Under the pieces are notes generated by a model. It saw only the letters and a list, made by a program, of their open reading frames with translations. It made no database searches and was not told the DNA's origin. The position numbers and the translations under genes were made by a program. 64,000 nucleotides of DNA from Morchella semilibera (taxonomy: Eukaryota > Ascomycota > Pezizomycetes > Pezizales > Morchellaceae): contig WBVU01000010.1 of assembly GCA_009192285.1 (NCBI GenBank), positions 804,111-868,110 of the forward strand, in the 5' to 3' direction. Positions 11,115-23,418 of this stretch are shown one piece after another (position 1 is the stretch's first letter; each line of letters opens with the position of its first letter).

Positions 11115-12484
11115 TGTTGATGTAATTTGGTATTGAGGAAAGCTACAATCAGATCTTTGACAGACTAAGGGATACGGGCACTCAGCAAAGGGTCGTGAAA
11201 TTCTGAAATCGGGAACCCTGATTTTAATCAAAGTACTAGAGTGTTGAGGGTAGGTGATCAGAATCTGATAAGTGAGTATTGCGGCTCCGCTTAGACCTGC
11301 CAAGTTCTTGTGGCTTACGCGCGATGACATGCCTCATGTTGACAGCACTTAACAGATCAATTAGGCATTGCGGGGTGAGTATATCATTTAATCCTAGGAT
11401 GTTATATATGCACTTTCAGCTCTCTTTAATTTATATAACATAAACAAAATAGAGTACACTCATTCACGCCGTGAACGACTTTATATAGTACTTGGTAGGT
11501 TCTTAAGTTTAGGATGAGAGTCCTACTTGGAAATTTGGAAGTACTATAGAGTATGTATGTACCTACACTGTTGTTTAGTTGGGAACCCTAAACCCCGTTT
11601 TTAAAAACCTCCGTTTGCACTTATCTAACGGGGTTTGTTGTATGTATAATGGTTTCATAACCAAGAAAACTACCAAACGGAGCCTTAATATCTTCCCATA
11701 ACGCTCCGTTTAGACCTGCTACCAAACAGACCCTAAGTACATGTAGTTACAGCGCCTAGTAAACCACCGTCGGGAAGCAAAAACATACATGTATATATAT
11801 ATATATATATAAAAACTGCTGGAATCACATCTTTCTCAATTGCTGCATAGCCCACACCTTTGAGGTATCGCCTGGCAGGCCGAGACATGCCCAGAATCTG
11901 GTGCACTACAGCCTTGGCAACTTTGCGCTAAAAAACACCGTTCAAGGGTGTACATGTAGTCTTAATTATATCACTACAGTACCGAAACCGTATTCCAGTC
12001 GTTACTAATACCGTAAGGGTGCGGTATTGATGCGGCATCGATGTGGTACTCTACTTACGATGCATGCTGGTTTAAACCGGTATCCTTGGCTCGGTACCGT
12101 AGCCCTACAGTTACATTTTTACCCTATTTTCGAGACTGTACCTTATATAGAAAGTCAAGAGCCAGGTTTGTATAATATGCAGTGCACCGGATTCTGAACA
12201 TGTTTCGGCCCGCCAGGCGTTATATAACACAATAATTTCTAATACCCTACACCTTAATTACCAGGAATACCATTTAAATTACTTAATCTTTTAAAAAATT
12301 GTTTAGACAATATAGTAGAGCATTCTACTCAAGGGATAAGCTCTCCGTACGAATTATTCAAATAAATTCAGGAACTCTCTTCAAATATTACCTAATATAG
12401 TGATAACAGTTTTGAGCTATACACTTGCAACTAAAAACAAGAACAGGAGTCCCCAATACCAAAAGACAGACAGATTCAAAGCCA
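11115..12484. repeat. Intergenic region with tandem stem-loops, (AT)n and TACATGTA motifs
   Basis: No gene. Two adjacent inverted repeats are perfect: AAACCCCGTT at 11590-11599 with AACGGGGTTT at 11627-11636, and AAACGGAGC at 11675-11683 with GCTCCGTTT at 11703-11711. This suggests a small foldback element. The word ACGGAGCCTTA recurs at about 25932. Three TACATGTA octamers lie at 11738, 11786 and 11951, and an (AT)n run follows at about 11792-11810. Confidence 0.5.
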
Positions 12485-13455
12485 CTAGAACAGTCTGTTC
12501 TCCTCTTTGGCCTTCTTCTGCGCCGCTCCAGCTCCCTTGTTCTGAGAACCAGCCCCAACCTTGTTCGGTCCCGGAATCTTCCAGAACAAACTGGGCGACT
12601 CTCCTTCGCTAACAGTATGTGAGAGGTAACCTCTGTGCTCTGGGTCTCTGTAGTACTCGATGTCCTTACGGGCAGTAGGATTGGCCAACCGGCGTGGGGT
12701 CTTGAAGAAGTGCGGGTAGATAATAGACTTGATACCGTCCTTGGTGAAGTAACGGGTAACAACTTTACCACCAGCCGCTTCAATGGCCTTGATAGCTTCT
12801 TTGGAGGCGCGAGATACAGTGATATCAATAGGGGTCTTCAGCGCTTCTTTTCCCTATTTAAAGCGTTAGGTATCGGCACGCGTAATGAAGCCTAGTTGGA
12901 TATATACTCTTGCAAGGATCTTCACGCCGTCCTTAATCCCGTGGAGACAGCGGGAGTCCGCCAGCTCTTTTAAGGTAATTGGCTTTGAGGGATCGATCCG
13001 GCCCTGATCGATCCAACTCTGTAGCCTATCGAGGTTCAGTGGCGACATTGTTTCGGAGTATCTATCACAACTCCAATTAACATCTTTAATTTTTCCAGCA
13101 CATTGCGCCATGACCAGCGCAGAAATAATTACTTATTTTCCCATCCTCTGGGTCCATGTACAATTTCTATTGGTGTTTGACCACCCTCAAATCCTGCCGG
13201 AACCTTCCCATGCTGCTTCTGACCCTTGTGGCCCCTTCCAGAAGTCTTACCCTTCCCTGAGGAAGGGCCACGACCTCTTCTAATCCGCTTATTGTACGAG
13301 GACGCAACATTTCGCAAATCCGAAACGATGGACGCTGAGCGGCTCTGCTGTTGTGGCAGGTTCGCAAAGAGTACAGGTACGAGAAAATTAAATGATAGGG
13401 ACGGCCGGGTGACGACCGTCCTCATGGTGCGAGAGAAAGTCGTGAGCAGAGACAT
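12485..13455 (-). CDS. MRPL10: Mitochondrial large ribosomal subunit protein uL15m
   Basis: Protein of the mitochondrial ribosome, homologue of bacterial L15 and yeast MrpL10. Exons on the minus strand are 13133-13455, 12908-13061 and 12485-12853, giving 281 residues with all junctions in frame. The N-terminus is rich in R, S and T with few acids, as for a mitochondrial targeting peptide. The L15 signature follows: [20 protein letters not shown] and GFEGGQTP, then [13 protein letters not shown], then [19 protein letters not shown] with [14 protein letters not shown]. The C-terminal extension ([13 protein letters not shown]...) is typical of fungal mitochondrial L15. It is divergently paired with the eIF4E gene, with 318 bases between the two start codons. 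Confidence 0.93.
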
Positions 13456-13773
13456 TGTGTTCTGGTAAATAATTCCCAGGCAACACCTTAGATATCGACC
13501 GGAGGTTGAAAAATCATTGTTATCGTTGGGCGCCCCGCGGCTGACGTAAACACTACTCTGGTAGTCACCTTGCCCAAAGTAGTTTTGTAGGTTTCAGAAA
13601 GTAAAGCCCCGCCTTCAGGCCCAACCACTGCAGTTTCAACCTACCTAGATATTTCATTTTCCCTTATCTAACCCTTCCTCTACCCCTGGTGAACCATTCA
13701 GCCTCTGGTAGACTCTACAGTGATCAGCCCCCATACAATAATCTCCGCAACATCTTACGATAAAGCCAAAATC
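13456..13773. promoter_or_regulatory. Shared divergent promoter of uL15m and eIF4E
   Basis: 318 bases separate two divergent start codons. The plus-strand half nearest eIF4E is pyrimidine-rich (CTTATCTAACCCTTCCTCTACCCC-type text around 13665-13690), a common fungal core-promoter feature. No TATA box was seen. Confidence 0.55.
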
Positions 13774-14673
13774 ATGACCACCGAATCAAACGATCTTCCC
13801 ACCATGGTTGAGGTTCTTGATGAACAGCGCCCCCTGAATGAAATCCCCGTTTCTCCTCCCAACGGCGAGAGTGATGATGGTGCAGATGAGGCCGGCGCCT
13901 CTGACGCGAACAGCAAGGAGCAGTTGACAGTATTTCATTCTCCCGAAAACTTCAACGTCAAACATCCCTTGATGAACAGATGGACCCTCTGGTTCACCAA
14001 GCCCCCGAGCCCAAAGGTCTGCCTCTCATATTTCCTCAGATTCCATTTCTCAAAAAAAATCCATATATATACTAACGCGCCATATTTAGGGCGAGAACAA
14101 TTGGAACGATCTTCTGAAGGAAGTCGTAACTTTTGACTCTGTAGAGGAGTTTTGGGGGATCTATGTATGTTTTCCCGGACAACCCGAACTTTATCTTATT
14201 AAGAGCTTTCCACTTACGCACTTCTATAGAACAATATTGCCAAAACATCCGAGCTCGCCCTCAAATCTGACTACCACCTATTCAAGGCCGGTGTACGCCC
14301 TGAGTGGGAAGATCCCCAAAACAAGAACGGTGGCAAATGGTCCTACCAGTTTAAGGAGAAGCGCGCTGTCCCCATTGATGAGCTCTGGTTGCATGTCATG
14401 CTCGCCGCTATTGGTGAGACTCTCGAATCCGAAAACGACAAGGAGATTATGGGTGTCGTTGTCAACGTCCGCAAGGCCTTCTTCAGGATTGGTGTTTGGA
14501 CAAAGTCCTCGGGTGGTGGAAAGACATCTGCCTCCAGGGAGGCTCTTATGGACATTGGGAAGAAGTTCAAGGAGGTACTTAGATTGGCCGACAAGGAGTA
14601 TGCTGAATTCTCGGGCCACACGGAGAGTGCACACTCTGGGAGTACCAGGGCGAAAGCAAAGTTCACTGTTTAA
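13774..14673 (+). CDS. CDC33: Translation initiation factor eIF4E (mRNA cap-binding protein)
   Basis: Binds the 7-methylguanosine cap and, with eIF4G, starts cytosolic translation. Exons are 13774-14016, 14090-14164 and 14230-14673, giving 253 residues. After an acidic N-terminal extension of about 65 residues come HPLMNRWTLWFTKP, GENNWNDLLKEVVTFDSVEEFWGIY, NNIAKTSEL, LFKAGVRPEWEDPQNKNGGKW and ELWLHVMLAAIGE, which contain the cap-stacking tryptophans and the eIF4G-binding W-L region. GVVVNVRKAFFRIGVWTK is the typical GVV-N-R block. Phase is kept at both introns. It shares its promoter region with uL15m. Confidence 0.96.
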
Positions 14674-15719
14674 ACTGCAGTACAGTTTATATACCCAGGT
14701 CTCTAGCCACATAAAGCAAGTGACGCGGGGGGAGGGGGAGGGGGAGGGGAAAAGCGAGAAGGCATGGTTTGTGGGATTCTCTGAAAGGCAACATAATGAA
14801 GAAACGGATTTCAAATCCTTCTGATCTGGAGATTGGTGGAGTTATCAAAAGTTATTTCCCCTTTGATATTCTTAGGTATCTTCGCACTTTTCATTCACGG
14901 TATTTTTATATGATTTTTGCCAGGTTAACTCTCACCTTTATTGTTCTGGCTTGTACCTCGTCCCTTTTCCCATGGGCGAGCGCGGTGTTCTTCCTTCTTT
15001 TCCTTTCCTTTCCTTCCCTTTATTTCATTTTATTTTCTCTTCTCCCCTTTTCCCTCCTCTTCTCTTCTCTCCTCTTCAGGTTTGTACCTTGAAGGCCAGC
15101 AGATAGCAGCTAGCTCCGCGCATAGATTTCTTCTTCTTCCTCAGCACAGGGTATCACGGGTATAAAAGCACCTTGAAGGCTGGAGGCCTTCATTTGCCAA
15201 GACTAAAGTCCTCCATGTCTGACGCACCCTCTTCACAAGATGCAACGACGTTCATTGTGAAACTTGTAATAACTCTTCCCAACATCAAATATTTGGATTA
15301 CTGTCACATGTTACTATTACAATCTGTTGTCTGTAACTCTCAGTTCCACGCGTAGATTAGAGCGTGTTTCGGTTCAGGTTCAGTTCATATTGGACTGGCT
15401 CGCAGTTTGTCATTAAGAAAACCGACCCCACCCCCGCCACCGACATGGAAAGAATAATTTAATAAATAGGGAAGGGTTGTGATTCATCTCACTCGGTGAG
15501 ACAGCGTTACAGGAAGATCAGATCTAAAACATGTAGAATCAAGGGGAAGAAATAGAGACGAGCGGTTTCGAAACGATGAAATGAATATTTGGGCATAAAA
15601 TACATATCGAAATGTAAAATGCTTGGACAAAGAGTAATCACCGTGATTAATAGCACTAATATTCGGTATAAACGAAGGAAAATAAGGCAAGTAAGTTAAT
15701 GGAGTCAAGAGTGAAGATT
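14674..15719. other. Intergenic between two convergent genes; G-rich and pyrimidine tracts
   Basis: No gene seen. A purine run of GGGGGA units lies at about 14728-14752, a 90-base CT-rich stretch (CTTTCCTTTCC-type) at about 14990-15080, and AT-rich sequence to 15719. eIF4E and the Rds1-like gene converge on this region, so it holds both 3' ends. Confidence 0.5.
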
Positions 15720-16782
15720 CTATGATAGTGACAGAACAGCAGGTCTATAGCCAAAATGTTAGCGATCTTCCTCGAGTGATCATGTATGAAGCAACGTACC
15801 CAGCAAGCACCACGTCATCCGTCATTGTGGTTCCACTACTCGTTAATACGACATATACCTCTCCGCCCATTCCTTGGGGAACCACACAACTTCCCGATGC
15901 GAATGGAGCAAATTGGGTCCCCGCCTCACCAGAGGTAAATGCGCAGAACGTACTCCCATCCGCAAACGCCGTCGGGTCTGACAAGGTCAACACAGACCCT
16001 GCCGTGACCGCCGAGGCGTTTACGATATTAAGCGATGGAAACACCTGGAGCCCGAGAGAGGAGCCTGCAGGACATTCCGTGATAAAGCCTGCAGCTAGTG
16101 TGAAGATCTGCCGCGCGCTGACGGCGGCGTCGAAGGCCTGTGGGACTGGCGACTGCTTGAGGGCCGTCCGGATGAATGTTTGGTGTCGGGCTTCAATAGT
16201 GACTATTGAAGCTGCGGCAGAGAGAACCTTGCCGTCTGTGATGAGGGGAGCGGCACCGAGGTATCTAGGTATCGTGTGAGAACTGATAATTTGATATGTG
16301 GATAGGAACAGGGAGCATCTTACGCGCTGATGCCGACCGCCTCAAGAACCTTTGCAACAGCAACCATGGACGCGGCGTCAGTGAACCCAAAGTTATAGGT
16401 ACAAGGCTGCACCGGCGTAGCCCCTGCGCCCGCAATGGCAGCCATGAGAGCGGTTACATGGGTTGCCTCCGTAGCTCCAATCTGTGTCAGGCCGTCAATA
16501 TCTGCCTGCGTCAGGCCCAGCGCAAGAAAGTCTGCGGCAGGGAATTTGGCGAATCCTTCTTTGTAGAACGCAGCTTCAAGGTGTTCAAGAGTTAATGCAC
16601 TATTGATGGTCAGCTTTTGCTTAGTGGTATAAGCTACTGTTGGAAACTTACAATTGGAGAATTTCTAGATCTGTTAGTGCTGGTGCTGCCTGCCGACTAG
16701 CGATTGGATGAGCGCAGGTTATACCACTGAAGGCAGCGAACGCAGCAACGGCGGAGGTAACAATTCTCCGGAGGATCGCCAT
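15720..16782 (-). CDS. rds1: Rds1-like secreted ferritin-like domain protein
   Basis: Exons on the minus strand are 16652-16782, 16324-16599, 15800-16264 and 15720-15744, giving 298 residues with all junctions in frame. The N-terminus has a clear signal peptide (basic start MAILRRIV, then an alanine-rich hydrophobic run ending near TCAHP). The ferritin-like four-helix region follows: ALTLEHLEAAFYKEGFAKF, IGATEATHVTALMAAI, ASMVAVAKVLEAVGISA and IVTIEARHQTFIRTAL, with the conserved Glu and His that could bind metal. The end is LAGPAVLSLS. S. pombe rds1 responds to stress and adenine/ammonium supply. The enzymatic role of this family is not settled. The protein is inferred to be secreted or cell-surface. 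Confidence 0.88.
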
Positions 16783-18789
16783 TTCGGTTTATATTAAGAC
16801 TGATATAAAAGGAAAATGGAGTGTTCTCGGGGCTTTTAGCGAAAATAAAGAATATTAAATATTATTACTGCGTCTACAACAGCCACAGATGGATCCAGCA
16901 AGGTGAAAAGGCAGGGTATTCCGCCGGGGAATCTGTCCAAAAGAAAAAAAAATGGCTGTACTAGAAACGAACAAAAAACAGAGTAAAGGAGTGAAAAGAG
17001 AATGGAGGACGAATAGGGCAGACCTAGTTGGTGAAAGATTGAGTGAATTTGAAAGTGTAGACCTAGGAGATATATACAAATCTCACCCCCGTTACTTATA
17101 ACAATTTGGAACTGCGGGACTATGTTCTAGGGGGCTACTATACAAAGAATTCAGAGCGCGGGCCAGGAGTATCAAACTCATTATTCATGCCCGACCCTCG
17201 GCGTTAGGAAGTATCTAACAAAGCGTCTGAATAGTGTTTGACAGCTCAATAATGGCTGGGTCGCGGGGTAGACGTCATTTTTGAAACTGGGTAAGCTTCG
17301 CATCTGATGCAGGCCCTGGTCCTGGTCAGGGATCCGTCGCTTATTGGTTTCCTTATTTGTAGGTGATAGGCGCGCGGACCCAGGATTCCGCCAGCGTTAG
17401 CTAACTTGAGTAAGGTGTTGTCCGCATCTGGCCCAAAATAGTAGACGACGGGGTTACATGTATTTACCAGCGATTTGAAACTGGAGGCATCCCAGATCCA
17501 CCTTTCTAAACAGATGCTTCCACGAGAGATCAAGATGGGTTGGCTAAACCTCTTTCAGGAAGAGAGGGGAAGTTTATAACTCTGACCCATAAAGCCACCT
17601 GTCTCTTTGACTACAAGCGCCCTCTAGAATCTGACATTTGCACGCCCACTCACCCGTTTAGTTATATACATCTGTTCGTAATTGAAACAAGCTTCTGATT
17701 CTCCCTCGTTCACAACACCAAACGGACGAATTCCAAATACTACAGCCGCTATAACGGCATGGTACCCGCCCTGTCGGGTCCTAAATTCTCCGATACGATT
17801 TGATTCGTGTCTGTCACTCCAATTGTATCAAAGGCAAAAACCAACCAGACCCCACCTATACCTAACCCAACGTCTGTTGCTTAAACTGTACCGGGTGTTC
17901 AGCATAAGTCTGAAGAACTCGATCAGCCGATTTTGCTGTAAAACAGGGGTATCTCATCAGACTTTAGGTGAACTACAGGGTTTTGGCGAACACGGGGTTT
18001 TGGCGAACAGGGGGTTGGGGCCAATAAAAACCGTTACTATTAGACAAATTCGCCAATTTAGGCGTTGCTATGGCGTTGCTACCCCGTGTTCGTCAGTTAT
18101 ATCGTTGCCCTTTACGACGCCAAACATCATTCATTACCCTTAACAACCCAGATCTCCCAGGACAAAAATGCGATTGGTCTCAAGATCACAAAACTCTCTA
18201 CGGGAACTGAAATCTCAAATGCGGATTCACAAACTCTAGAAAATCAACAAAATAGAAATAGGTGAGTGTTAGAGGACTTTTCTTATCCCTTTACACAATA
18301 TACTAGCTCCTGTGTTGGTTCCCTAAATAGCTCAAATGCAAAAGCCTCTTACCTATCCAAACCGCATAACCGGGCCAGGTAATTAAAGACAAACCCTCCA
18401 CCAAGAATCCTTTCATGTTGAAAGTAATTCCTTCATGCTTCATATCTCATCCACATCGCACCATTACAGAAAAGTTGAGAAATATAGAAACAAAAAGTGT
18501 CACCAATACCTTCCCTTCAAAGACAAGCCAAATGAATAGAAATTAGCTGGCTAGCTTTAATCAAAAAATATGGGGATAAGGTCGGACGCCCAAATTAATG
18601 TTATGAAGAAAATAAGACACCAATTCATTCAGATAGCACTATCAATACCCCACCTACTCACATCATTCGTACAGCTACCTCAAATATGTTTAAGGACACC
18701 AATATAATACCCATGCACATCTCTTATTTGTGTTTTTGCCATAAACACGAAAGTTTCTTACAGGGCATAAGGGTTCAGCGACCGGATAG
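16783..18789. other. Intergenic region, no gene supported
   Basis: It holds the upstream region of the Rds1-like gene and long AT-rich stretches. A minus-strand open frame at 17246-17533 has no recognisable domain. Around 17985-18015 a GGTTTTGGCGAACA word is repeated twice in tandem, and GCGTTGCTA recurs at 18062 and 18073. No RNA gene was seen. Confidence 0.4.
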
Positions 18790-21700
18790 TCAAACATCTT
18801 TATAAACATTTATTAGTAACGATATTTCCACGGCACTAGGGCGGAGGGGGGGGGGGGGGCATACGGAGGGCTCTTGCTCCAGCTCAGTCTTGAGGAATAC
18901 TGGAACTCTGGTCAGTTCCCTAACTCCTGAATTAATCGCTCTTCTCCTCGCGCAAGGTGAACATATGCAGGTATTTTTCTCTGTTGGAGGTTTCTGTGTT
19001 TTGTCTGCCTTCTCGCCGATTGTGGTGACGGACATTTTTAGGGTCTGAGCGAGTTCTGTGTGGGGGTTTGCGCAGTGGGAGACTTTGTCGGTGATCCAGG
19101 CATGCTTTTGAGTTGGTCGAGTATTTGATTGCGGTGGTGCCAACGACGATTGTTCAGGAGCAGGTGCTTGCTCCCTCTTCCCTCTTCCCCCTCTTCCTCC
19201 TCCTCCTCCTCATCATCATCGAATAATGCGTCCTGATCGTTGATGGAGAGTGAGGAAATCTCCATCATCTTCCGTTGCTTCTCTTCCGCTTCGTGAGCAG
19301 TTTCTGTGCCGCTGCCTCAGCTTTCGCAGCAGCTGCAGCATTTGCTGCACGGAGGGCAGCACCACCCTTTGGGCGTTCATCCTCGGGAATATATACGTTT
19401 GATTGAACCCCTTTTCTCCCAGTAAAGCTCCAGAACTCGGTTGGTCTTATCAAACTCTGCCTTCTTCAATGGAAGCTGGTCACAGTGCACACGTTTCTCG
19501 AAACCGTACTCGGGAATAAGAACATCGAAAGCGGATTCATAAACGTTAATTAATTATAGCCTCACAAATCAACTCACCACCCTGTTCCTGCCGGCGTTTA
19601 TCGACGGGCGCGGCAAAGTTCGATATGAATGCTTTGCCTCTTGCGCGTTCTTTGCCGAGTCCTTTTTGACATTACACTGGCTCAGCCGTCTTAATCAAGG
19701 ATTCCAAATCTTCCGTGAATTCGATAGACCCCTCTGATAGAACAGCTTCTAACTGGCGCTGGCACAATAATATCGGTGTAGCGGCGTATGGGACTGGTAA
19801 AATGGGTGTATAGCGGAAGGTTGTACAAATAGTGGCTGTGCATATCAGCTGGCAATTTACTACCAACAAAGTACTTTGCACGTTGCATTCCCTTGATGAG
19901 GAGGGTTTCCATGCCCTATATCAAATTAGCATTATATCTGATATCTTGGGTAGGCCAAACATACCATTCGAACAACAGGATCTTCAAGACGGAATAAGCT
20001 AGTTTGAAGAGCTGCGCTATTAGAGATATTAATAGCATGACCGAGACGGTTCATGCGTTCCCCAAAGTTATCTAGACGGCGCTGGCTAGGGCGAGCGTGG
20101 CGACGCAACAAAGCCTTTTTCAGGAATGGCGGCAAAGATCTTCTGAGCAACAACTGCATTGGTCTTGAAAACAACTCCTCAAGAACCTCATAAGCAGGGC
20201 GAGAGTGGAAAATATTGTCTTCGACGGGGATATTTTCGTCGTCAAGTAGTGAAACCAAACGCATAGCAGGGATCTCATCATGGTCTGCATTGGTATCTTT
20301 GCTGGCGTAGTTTTCGGGTAATGTTCTGGTAAATGTCAGTCCTGACTTATGCGAACTGACCGTTCAAAACTTACGTGCAAAAGACCAACTTCCTCCTTAT
20401 ATTCTGCAGCGATGACTTCACCTTCGGCCTTTAAGATAACGGCATCAATGTCGCCAAACATGAAATTGACATCATTCTTTACGATAGATTTGCCCACCCA
20501 TGTCTCCTCCTCAATGACCTCACCATCCTTGGCATTAACTTGGAAAACAACACTGTAGGCAAACCTATCCTGGCCAGGCTTGAGGGAGACGAGCTCATCG
20601 GCCAGCTTGGCGGGAAGCAGCGGAACTGAACGATTGATCAATTCCACTCCTGTACCTCTCTTCTTCGCCTCCCTATTACCAAAGAGTTGGGCTTTACGAA
20701 AAACGAAACATCAGAGATATGGACACAATCTCCCAAACATCCTCACAAATCTGCTTAGTATGGAAAGCATGGGCCGATAGAATCAGTGTTCTTGGCGTTA
20801 ATACTGAAAGTCTTGAGGTCCCTGAAATCTTTTCGAGAGGAAACAACCTCTTCTGCCTCTGACTCAACGGACCAGTTGTCGAAGCCCACGTTGCGTATCA
20901 CAGCATCAGAAAAGTCATCAGGCCCAAAGTTGTTATCACGGAGAAGAGCGTCGGTTTCAACCTTCATATCTCCCATCTCACCAAGCTGCTCAAAAAGAGT
21001 ACCGAAGGGATGGAGAGAGGTAATTGGCCAACGTTTGATACAAGCAACAAAAATACGGTTTGCGTAGGCCTGGTGATTCTCAACAAAGTCACGTGGTGCC
21101 TGTTCGGTAGGGATTGCAATCAGAGGAACTCTCTTGTCCGTTGGCTTAAACCAAACAATCTTGGGCTTATCCTGTGCCCTCTCAGGCTGGGATGGCCTTC
21201 CAGAATGGCCCTCACGGGCTGCGCGCTCAGCTTCCTGTTTCTCTTTTGTCGCTTGACTGCTAGGACGCAAGAGACCAAGAGTACTAAAAGAAAGTCACGT
21301 TAGACAAGAACTATGTATATAACCGGTCAAAACGTACCCAGAAAACATTTGCCCAGCCACCCGCTCAATAACGGCGACAATGTGCCCAGCGAACAACGGC
21401 TTCTGTTCATCGCTAACCTCCTCTTCTTCAACCAAAAGGAGACTCTGGCCCTCAACCTCCACATCATCATTCTTCTTTTGGGTGGGTCGCTGGCGGAGGC
21501 TTCCCCTTCTCTTGATACCTCCTGTTTGCTCCTGAGTACCATCTGTATTTGTGCCAGTATCGGTAGAAGCACTAGTGGGTGTGTTTGAAGGGCCCCCTCT
21601 TGTATCGCTAATGTCTTTTCGTTTCTTTTTCTCCTCTTTCTCGCGCTTTTGACCCCAAACTTCATCGACATCAAGAAGTTCCACGGCAACCAAGTCACCC

Positions 21701-23418
21701 TCCAGAGCTCGATTCCTGTCTTTACTTCCGCAAATGAAGATATCGGCGTCTAAGAGTCCATCCTGGGTTGAGACATACGCGTCACTCCTGTTTTTCTTGT
21801 TAACCCTTAAAATACCAGAAACTAATTGACCATCTGCCAACAGCGCCGGTAAGTTAGCCTGCGGAAGATAAGGAGTGAATAAGGTCTTCCTCTGCTGCGG
21901 CTGTTGTTGGTTGGATATATTCGGCCCTCCCACCTGGCCCATTTGCCCGAGGTTCATGGTCTGGGCGTTCAACGCCTGCATCTGAAGCTGATTGAGCGTC
22001 TGTTGCTGCAATAATCCTGGGTTGAGAAGCGGCTGGCTCATAAACATATTTTGCCCAGGGCCAGGGAGCATAAGTCCCTGTTGGGCGGGGAACGAGAAAG
22101 CCCCTATAGATGCCCTTGCTCGGTGCCCCGGCTGAAACCCCATTCCTGGGAGGTTTTGAAGATCAACCGAAGCAACAGTTTGATGTCCCTGTTGCTGGTT
22201 CTGGTTCTGGTTCTGATTTTGATTTTGATTCTGGTTGCGCCAGTTGCCCTCATAATTCCTTGAACCTTGGCGATTATGACCTTGAAACCCGGAGTTGCTG
22301 CCACGACGCTCCACAACGCCACCCTGTTGATTTCCACCTTGTCCTGTGGACGCTGATCCTGCACCTGCATCATTCGTAGCCATAGGAGGGGGGAATTGGA
22401 ATCCCCCAATGCGGTTACCACCTACAGGATTGTTATTCCTGCCATTCATGACCGCCAGGCTTTGACTTCTTCCATGCCCCCCTCTACCCCCAGCTCTAGG
22501 AGGCGCGAGTGAGGTAGATTTAGCAACTGCCGGAACTGTCGCTGCAGTAGTTACCGAACTATTAGCAGGGGCAGGGTTAGAGCCTTCTCCAACAGGCGCC
22601 GGAGTGGACGTCGGGCTAGCACCACTGGTTGCCGCGGTCGGGGCAGGAAATTGAAAGTTGCCTTGTCCCCTCTGTGCTTGTGCCAATTGGGCAGCTTGGA
22701 TCGCTTCGGGAAGAGCAAGTGAATGTCTGCGTTGATGGCCACTGGTTGCAGCACCGCCCTGTCCAGCCGGTCCACCGGCTGGCCGGCGCTGAGGCACGGC
22801 GCCACCGCTTCCTGTAGAGTTAGAGTGAGCTAGAGAGAATTCACCAAAGGCACCGGCAGCGCCCGATGAGGGGGCTGGGGGAGGTCCACCGGCAGCGGCG
22901 CCCATGCCTGGCATAGCAGATTGATTGCGCCTATGGGCAGAAGGCTGGGTAGGAGCACCCTGTGGTGCTGACCCTTGTTGATGTTGGGGGAATTGAAAGG
23001 TACCCTGCTGTTGCTGGGGCGAAATGTTTGGGATCTGATGTTGGATACCAAAGCCCTGCGGCTGTAAGTGTGCTTGTCCAGGCGGAAGTAGTCCCATATT
23101 TGCGTACTGCTGGTGGGCCGAAATCATTTGCTGCTGTTGTGCTTGAAGCATCTCGATCTGTTGTTGAAGAGCCAATTGCTCCACTGCGCTCCTCTGTAAG
23201 CATGCTTCATGATATGAAGGGTCTATGCCACCTTCTCTGGGTCCTTGGGAACGGAGTGGATTTTGACCAGCTTTGCTGGCCTCCGCCTGACGATGAAGAG
23301 AAATAGACATACTCATCAGTGGGGTCAGCTCTGAAGGCGACCTCCTGTGTGCAATGTGTAGCCTGCGACCTCCTGGCCCAGTAGGCTGCAGACTGTTGTT
23401 CTGCTGCTGTTGCTCCAT
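18790..23418 (-). CDS. SSD1: SSD1 / Sts5 / GUL-1 family RNA-binding protein, 3' half frame-disturbed
   Basis: SSD1 proteins bind mRNAs for cell-wall and polarity proteins and are RNase II-like but catalytically dead. Start at 23418 (MEQQQQNN), preferred because [16 protein letters not shown] follows as in the family. The N-terminal 480 residues are low-complexity Q/N/P/G with an NQ repeat near 22205-22235. The cold-shock block [20 protein letters not shown], then [16 protein letters not shown] and [19 protein letters not shown] are textbook SSD1. An intron 21284-21337 joins to the second block. From about 20780 downstream, conserved text ([87 protein letters not shown]) persists but changes frame about ten times. 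This is either a decaying gene or sequence error. The C-terminus around 18790-19160 is provisional. Confidence 0.85.

Noticed and set aside
11586-11597. Telomere-like AACCCTAAACCCC
   Set aside because: Only about two imperfect units are present. It is part of the inverted repeat at 11590-11636 and not a telomeric array.
17246-17533. Minus-strand 95-codon open frame
   Set aside because: The text looks partly protein-like, but there is no recognisable domain, no intron partners, and the length is within chance for this region.
22051-22379. Plus-strand frames opposite SSD1 exon 1
   Set aside because: Antisense shadows of the Q/N/G-rich SSD1 N-terminus, including the inverse of its NQ repeat.
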